A stretch of DNA of 10,612 nt from contig DATKEG010000139.1 in the NCBI GenBank assembly GCA_035544515.1, positions 1-10,612 of the forward strand, read 5' to 3'. Position numbers and translations under genes: made by a program. Origin of the DNA: DATKEG01 sp035544515 (lineage in GTDB: Bacteria; Acidobacteriota; Vicinamibacteria; Fen-336). Positions 6,617 to 10,612 of the stretch are shown here, one piece after another; position 1 is the first letter of the stretch, and each line of letters starts with the position of its first letter. The notes under the pieces are model-generated. The model was not told the origin of the DNA and ran no database searches. It was given only the letters and a program-made list of their open reading frames with translations.

Positions 6617-8266
6617 CTAGCCGGCCACCGTGACGCCGGGCGCCGCCGTCGGCCGCGACGACGCGCGCCGGTTCTCCAGGCTCGCCCGCACGAAGGCCGC
6701 GAACAGGGGATGCGGGGAGAGCGGCCGGGACTTGAACTCGGGGTGGAACTGCACGGCCACGAACCAGGGGTGGTCGGAGATCTCGGCGATCTCCACGAAC
6801 TTGCCGTCGGGCGTCTTGCCGCTGATGACCATGCCCGCCTGAGTGAGGCAGCTCTCGTATTGCTTGTTGAACTCGTAGCGATGGCGATGGCGCTCGTGCA
6901 CGAGCTCGCTGCCGTAGATGGCGGCCGCGCGGGAGCCGGGCAGGAGCGCGCACGGGTAGGAGCCCAGGCGCATGGTGCCGCCCAGGTCGTCCACCCCGAG
7001 CAGGTCCTGCAGCTTGTAGATGACCTTGTGCTCCGCGTCGGGATCGACCTCGGTGGAGCTGGCTCCGCGCAGGCCGCAGACGTTGCGGGCGTACTCCGTG
7101 ACCGCCCACTGGAAGCCGTAGCAGATCCCGAAATACGGCGTGCCCGTCCGGCGCGCGTATTCGGCGGCCGCGACCATGCCGCCCGTCCCGCGGGAGCCGA
7201 ACCCGCCCGGCACCAGGATCCCGTCCACCCCGCCCAGCTTCGCCTCCGCGTTCGCGCCGTCGAGCTCCTCGGCCTCGATCCAGCGGCGCACCACGCGCAC
7301 GTCGTTGCCGAACCCGCCGTGGGTCAGCGCCTCGTTCAGGCTCTTGTAGGAGTCCTCGAAGGAGACGTATTTCCCGACGATGCCGATCGCCACCTCGCCC
7401 TTCGGATGCTTGACCGTGTGCACGAGCGCTTCCCAGGCCGACATGTCCCGGCCCCGGCTGTCCAGGCCCAGCGCCTTGAGCACGATCGCGTCCAGGCCCT
7501 CGCCCGAGAGCACGAGCGGCACCTCGTAGATCGAGTCGACGTCCTTGGCCGTGATCACCGCCTCCTCGGGCACGTCGCAGTAGAGCGACAGCTTGGACTT
7601 GATGTCGGGGGAGAGGAAACGGTCGGTGCGGCAGAGGAGCACGTCGGGCTGGATGCCGATGGCCCTGAGCTCGCGCACGCTGTGCTGCATGGGCTTGGTC
7701 TTCAGCTCGTGCGCGGTGGCGATGTAGGGCACGAGGGCCAGGTGCACGAAGATCGCGTTCGGGCGGCCCACGTCCTGGCGGAACTGGCGCACCGCCTCCA
7801 GGAAGGGCAGGCTCTCGATGTCGCCCACGGTGCCGCCGATCTCCACGATGACCACGTCCGCGCCGCTGCCGCTGCCCACCGCCCTGATCGAGGTCTTGAT
7901 CTCGTCGGTGATGTGGGGGATCACCTGCACCGTGCGGCCGAGGTAGTCGCCGCGGCGCTCCTTGGCGATCACCGAGCCGTAGATCTTGCCCGTGGTGATG
8001 TTCGACTCGCGCGAGGTCAGGTGGTGGGTGAAGCGCTCGTAGTGGCCGAGGTCGAGGTCCGTCTCCGCGCCGTCGTCGGTCACGTAGACCTCGCCGTGCT
8101 GGTACGGGCTCATGGTGCCGGGATCCACGTTGATGTAGGGGTCGCACTTCATGAGCGCGACCTTGAACCCGTGGCCCTCGAGCAGGCAGCCGATGGAGGC
8201 CGAGGCCAGGCCCTTGCCCAGCGAGGACACGACGCCGCCCGTCACGAAGATGTACTTTGTCGGCAC
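6617..8266 (-). CDS. pyrG: CTP synthase (glutamine-hydrolysing)
   Basis: PyrG aminates UTP to CTP using ATP and glutamine; CTP is the co-substrate of KdsB, which explains the location. The 549 residues comprise an N-terminal synthetase domain (about 1-270) with the P-loop-like GGVVSSLGKGL (10-20), CDPYINVDPGTMSP (41-54) and EIGGTVGDIE (142-151), and a C-terminal class I glutamine amidotransferase domain (about 292-530). The glutaminase triad is Cys382 in GICYGFQ, His508 and Glu510 in FHPEF. The nucleophile elbow is unusual: Tyr and Phe replace the common Leu or Phe and Met of GICLGMQ. The tail after about 530 is short, polar and weakly conserved. The start is GTG 8266 with AAGGAG five bases upstream, overlapping the end of kdsB. 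Length agrees with the family (E. coli 545). Confidence 0.98.
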   Translation of the reverse strand: MPTKYIFVTGGVVSSLGKGLASASIGCLLEGHGFKVALMKCDPYINVDPGTMSPYQHGEVYVTDDGAETDLDLGHYERFTHHLTSRESNITTGKIYGSVIAKERRGDYLGRTVQVIPHITDEIKTSIRAVGSGSGADVVIVEIGGTVGDIESLPFLEAVRQFRQDVGRPNAIFVHLALVPYIATAHELKTKPMQHSVRELRAIGIQPDVLLCRTDRFLSPDIKSKLSLYCDVPEEAVITAKDVDSIYEVPLVLSGEGLDAIVLKALGLDSRGRDMSAWEALVHTVKHPKGEVAIGIVGKYVSFEDSYKSLNEALTHGGFGNDVRVVRRWIEAEELDGANAEAKLGGVDGILVPGGFGSRGTGGMVAAAEYARRTGTPYFGICYGFQWAVTEYARNVCGLRGASSTEVDPDAEHKVIYKLQDLLGVDDLGGTMRLGSYPCALLPGSRAAAIYGSELVHERHRHRYEFNKQYESCLTQAGMVISGKTPDGKFVEIAEISDHPWFVAVQFHPEFKSRPLSPHPLFAAFVRASLENRRASSRPTAAPGVTVAG

Positions 8267-8271
8267 CCTGG

Positions 8272-8277
8272 CTCCTT
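8272..8277 (-). promoter_or_regulatory. Strong Shine-Dalgarno for pyrG overlapping the kdsB stop
   Basis: AAGGAG on the minus strand lies five bases before the GTG start and overlaps the kdsB TGA (8277-8279). It is the best ribosome binding site in the window and fixes the pyrG start. Confidence 0.75.
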
Positions 8278-9062
8278 CATTTCTGCGGTGGGCGTCCCGC
8301 GGGGGCCATGAGCGCGCGCACGCGTTCGAGGTCCTGCGGCGTGTCCACCGCCAGGCCGCCCCCGCCCGCGACGGGCACGACCCGGATCCTGATCCCGTGA
8401 TGCAGCGCGCGGAGCTGTTCGAGCCCCTCCGCCTCTTCCAGCGGCGCGACGGGCAGCGCCGCCATCCGCAGCAGCGCCTCGCGCCGGTAGACGTAGAGTC
8501 CGACGTGCCTGCGGGCGAGCCCCTTCGCCACCGCCTGCGCGGCCGCGCTCCGCGCGTCGCCGCCCGGGCCCTGCCGCACGTGCGGGATCGGGCTGCGGGA
8601 GAAGTAGAGCGCGTCGCCCGCCGCGTCCGCCACCACCTTCACCACCGCCGGCGAGAGCATCTCCTCGAGGTCGGTGAGCGGCAGCGAAAGCGTGGACATG
8701 GACACCAGGGCGTCCTCGCGCAGCGGCCGCAGCGCGGCCTCGATGCCCGCCGGATCGACCTGCGGCTCGTCGCCCTGCACGTTGACCACGATCGTGGCGT
8801 CCGTGCGCGCCACCGCTTCCGCGAGGCGGTCCGTGCCCGTGGCATGCCGGCTCGAGGTCATCACCGCCTCGCCGCCGAAGGCGGCCACCGCCGAGGCGAT
8901 CCTCTCGTCGTCGGTGGCGACGAGCACGCGGTCGAGCCCGCGCGCGAGCGAGACACGCTCGTGCACGTGCTGGATCATCGGCTTTCCATGGATGTCCGAG
9001 AGAGGCTTCCCCGGCAGGCGTGTGGAACCGAACCGAGCGGGGATGATGGCGACGATGGCCAA
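8277..9062 (-). CDS. kdsB: 3-deoxy-manno-octulosonate cytidylyltransferase (CMP-Kdo synthetase)
   Basis: KdsB couples Kdo to CMP from CTP, giving the donor for Kdo transfer to lipid A. The 261 residues show the sugar-nucleotide transferase start IPARFGSTRLPGKPL (7-21), ATDDERI (49-55), ATGTDRLAEA (74-83), NVQGDEP (94-100, with metal-binding Asp98), YFSRSPIP (153-160), GLYVYRREAL (188-197), LEQLRAL (214-220) and VDTPQDLERVRA (239-250, with Asp240). Length is close to E. coli KdsB (248). The only possible start is TTG 9062, since an in-frame TAG lies two codons upstream; the binding site is weak (GGA about eight bases before). It is the first gene of the kdsB-pyrG-kdsA-membrane protein run. A 60-base gap separates it from the second membrane protein, so a separate promoter is possible. 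The short tail APAGRPPQK is not conserved. Confidence 0.96.
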   Translation of the reverse strand: MAIVAIIPARFGSTRLPGKPLSDIHGKPMIQHVHERVSLARGLDRVLVATDDERIASAVAAFGGEAVMTSSRHATGTDRLAEAVARTDATIVVNVQGDEPQVDPAGIEAALRPLREDALVSMSTLSLPLTDLEEMLSPAVVKVVADAAGDALYFSRSPIPHVRQGPGGDARSAAAQAVAKGLARRHVGLYVYRREALLRMAALPVAPLEEAEGLEQLRALHHGIRIRVVPVAGGGGLAVDTPQDLERVRALMAPAGRPPQK

Positions 9063-9091
9063 ACTCTATTCCAGGCCCTCGTGTACGACGC

Positions 9092-9121
9092 ATGGTAGCG
9101 GCGCGAGGCGCGCCAAGTCAA
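9092..9121 (-). promoter_or_regulatory. Possible promoter of the kdsB-pyrG-kdsA run
   Basis: On the minus strand TTGACT (9116-9121, 5 of 6 matches) is followed after 18 bases by TACCAT (9092-9097, 4 of 6), putting the start at about 9085, some 23 bases before the kdsB TTG. The spacer holds an inverted repeat (9100-9105 with 9109-9114, three-base loop) that could be an operator or a weak hairpin after the upstream gene. There is no T-tract, so it is not called a terminator. Confidence 0.4.
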
Positions 9122-9122
9122 C

Positions 9123-10612
9123 TCATCTGGGCTCGCCCCCACCCCCGCGTTCCCACACCTCCAGGAGGCGGGTCCGCAAGATCGCGCCGTAGGGTGGGTC
9201 CGGGCCGAGCATGGGGCCGCCACCCGCGGGCAGCACCACGAACCGGGCGGCCGACCGCTCGAGGTACGCGAGACGCCAGGCCGCCGGGACGGCCGGGCCG
9301 TGGTAGAAGCGATCGCCTTCCCGAAGGCGCGTCTCATAGTCGGGCGTGAGCGTGCGGTGGCCCAGGGTGACGCTGCACGGGGTGAGGCCGGCGATCATGA
9401 GGCTCAGGTCGGTGGGAGCCACGGCGACGTCGTGCGGGGAGCAGGCGGCGGCCAGCGCGCGCGTGGCCTGGAAGTACTCCGGCGGCGCGAAGCAGTCCGG
9501 CCAGGGGTTGAACAGCCGCCAGAGCAGGAAGACGGAGGTGGGCGCCGCGACCAGCGCCGTGGCGGGGAGCCACCGGCGGGGGATCTCCAGGCCGGCCAGG
9601 AGGAGCATGGCCGCCCCCATGGTGATGACGCTCTGCTTGGTCAGGGCCGAGCGCAACGCCACGAGCAGGACGGCCAGCACCAGCCACCACGCGAGCAGGG
9701 CCTGTCGCACCGGAGCGGCGGCGACGGCGCGGCCGGGGCGGCGCAGCGCGAGCAAGGCCCACACCGCGGCCGTGGGCAGGAGCGCGAAAACGTACTGGTA
9801 CCTCGGAGGGCTGAGGTCCATCGTCTGCCCGCCCCACGTCTGGAACGAGGGGTGTCCTCCCACGAGCAGGGCGTAGTAGGCGAACACGGGGACGAGCCAG
9901 ACGAGGGGCAGGGCGCGGCGCACGCCCGCCGCGCGCGTCTCTCTCCGCGCCGCGTCCATCGCGCAGAGCGCGAGGGCCACGAGCGTGAACGTGACCAGGT
10001 CGTAGGGCCGGCACAGCCCGAGCACGCCGGCCGTGGCCAACCAGGCCAGTGCTCCGCGCCGTCCCGCGCGCCATTCCAGGAGCAGGACCAGGCTCCAGAT
10101 CAGCAGGGCCGTGCCGACCACGAAGTGCGCGTTGGTCAAGCTCTGGTGGAAGGGGTAGAAGCCCATCGCGATGTCGGGAATCTGCCATCCCGGCGTGCCG
10201 GTCAGGAGCCGCAGCCAGCCCAGCCCGCCCGCGGAGAGAAACAGCGTCAGGGCCCAGGCCCGGCGCGCGCCCGACAGGCCGCCCAGGGTGAAGACGCGCA
10301 CCGCGCCCGCCACGAGCGCGAAGAGCGCGAAGAGCCTCAGGGCGTGGAAGCCGGCGACCGGCCCGCCGAGCATCCGGCCCAGGGCGCCCGCCGCCCACCA
10401 TTCCAGGTTGACGAGCACGGGCTCCAGGCGGGCGGGGTCGAACTTGTTCCGGAAGAGCAGGGCTCCGTCCCGCACCTGCTCCGCGAAGGAGACGTACTGA
10501 TAGAAGTCGTCGCGGTAATAGAAGATGCCCGTGAACTCGGTGCCGGGGGGCGGACGCCAGAGCGACCACAGGTAGGGCGCGGTGGTCACGGCCACGAGCA
10601 GGGCGAAGCCCG
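9123..10612 (-). CDS. Multi-spanning membrane protein, putative GT-C-type glycosyltransferase (paralogue B, start outside window)
   Basis: The frame is open from the right edge to a TGA at 9123-9125, giving 495 residues. A GTG at 10595 is possible, but five residues upstream of it (GFALL) continue the first hydrophobic segment, so the true start lies probably a few codons outside. Numbering from 10595, the key motifs are FYYRDDFYQY (Asp29-Asp30), LLFRNKFDP, NLEWW (63-67), FYPFHQSLTNAHF (146-158) and CRPYDL (195-200), then about eight more hydrophobic segments and a C-terminal soluble part with AGLTPCSVTLGHRTLTPDYE and RFYHGP. The same motifs occur in the same order in the gene at 4265-5791, so the two are paralogues. 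The loop acidic pair and topology suggest a GT-C glycosyltransferase using a lipid-linked sugar, facing the periplasm. The substrate is unknown. It is probably co-oriented with, but perhaps transcribed separately from, kdsB. Confidence 0.72.
   Translation of the reverse strand, partial: GFALLVAVTTAPYLWSLWRPPPGTEFTGIFYYRDDFYQYVSFAEQVRDGALLFRNKFDPARLEPVLVNLEWWAAGALGRMLGGPVAGFHALRLFALFALVAGAVRVFTLGGLSGARRAWALTLFLSAGGLGWLRLLTGTPGWQIPDIAMGFYPFHQSLTNAHFVVGTALLIWSLVLLLEWRAGRRGALAWLATAGVLGLCRPYDLVTFTLVALALCAMDAARRETRAAGVRRALPLVWLVPVFAYYALLVGGHPSFQTWGGQTMDLSPPRYQYVFALLPTAAVWALLALRRPGRAVAAAPVRQALLAWWLVLAVLLVALRSALTKQSVITMGAAMLLLAGLEIPRRWLPATALVAAPTSVFLLWRLFNPWPDCFAPPEYFQATRALAAACSPHDVAVAPTDLSLMIAGLTPCSVTLGHRTLTPDYETRLREGDRFYHGPAVPAAWRLAYLERSAARFVVLPAGGGPMLGPDPPYGAILRTRLLEVWERGGGGEPR

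Noticed and set aside
4137..8147. A minus-strand open frame of over 1300 codons in a different frame from pyrG, kdsA and the membrane gene
   Set aside because: It overlaps three real genes out of frame and reads as arginine/proline/glycine-rich noise, another result of GC-rich composition.
4361..8311. A plus-strand open frame of over 1300 codons running antisense to the membrane gene, kdsA, pyrG and kdsB
   Set aside because: It lies opposite well-recognised genes and its translation is arginine-, alanine-, histidine- and glutamine-rich low-complexity sequence with no domain. GC-rich codon bias removes stop codons from antisense frames.
8242..9093. A minus-strand frame starting at ATG 9093 that overlaps kdsB
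   Set aside because: It is a frame-shifted shadow of kdsB, arginine/glycine-rich and without domains; the true kdsB frame holds every family motif.
9100..9114. A 6-base stem, 3-base loop inverted repeat downstream of the second membrane gene as a terminator
   Set aside because: No T-tract follows in either direction and the stem is short; in DNA this GC-rich it is expected by chance. Kept only as a note under the promoter.

Overview
The window is a GC-rich (roughly 70% by eye) stretch from a Gram-negative bacterium. Its core is the cytoplasmic pathway that makes and activates Kdo, the first inner-core sugar of lipopolysaccharide (LPS). On the minus strand, read right to left, it encodes kdsB, pyrG and kdsA, then, after an interruption, kdsD, kdsC and a lapB-type LPS regulator. 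The kdsB-pyrG-kdsA and kdsD-kdsC order is familiar from deltaproteobacterial-type genomes. The base composition and the extra genes would also fit an uncultured high-GC lineage such as Rokubacteria/Methylomirabilota. That placement is inference; nothing here fixes the taxon.

Layout from the left: the last ~53 codons of an unrecognised plus-strand gene (to 164) converge on lapB (183-1367, minus). Then come kdsC (1387-1923) and kdsD (1936-2895), all minus and tightly spaced. A ~70-base divergent region with a TATAAT hexamer separates kdsD from a plus-strand arylsulfotransferase-family beta-propeller gene (2966-4294). That gene's 3' end overlaps by 30 bases the 3' end of a multi-spanning membrane protein (4265-5791, minus). 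This membrane gene is the last member of a run with kdsA (5801-6616), pyrG (6617-8266) and kdsB (8277-9062). A 60-base gap with a possible promoter follows. Last is a second multi-spanning membrane protein (9123 to the right edge, start outside the window), clearly paralogous to the first.

How the genes fit together: KdsD makes arabinose-5-phosphate, KdsA condenses it with phosphoenolpyruvate to Kdo-8-phosphate, KdsC removes the phosphate, and KdsB activates Kdo with CTP, which PyrG supplies. LapB is known in enterobacteria to tune LPS synthesis through LpxC turnover. The non-standard parts are the two GT-C-like membrane proteins that bracket kdsB-pyrG-kdsA and the membrane-anchored propeller protein that splits the Kdo genes. 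Together they could form an envelope-modifying module tied to Kdo/LPS supply; this is a hypothesis. Six of the eight genes whose start lies in the window appear to use GTG or TTG. No tRNA, rRNA, CRISPR array, insertion sequence or convincing intrinsic terminator was seen.
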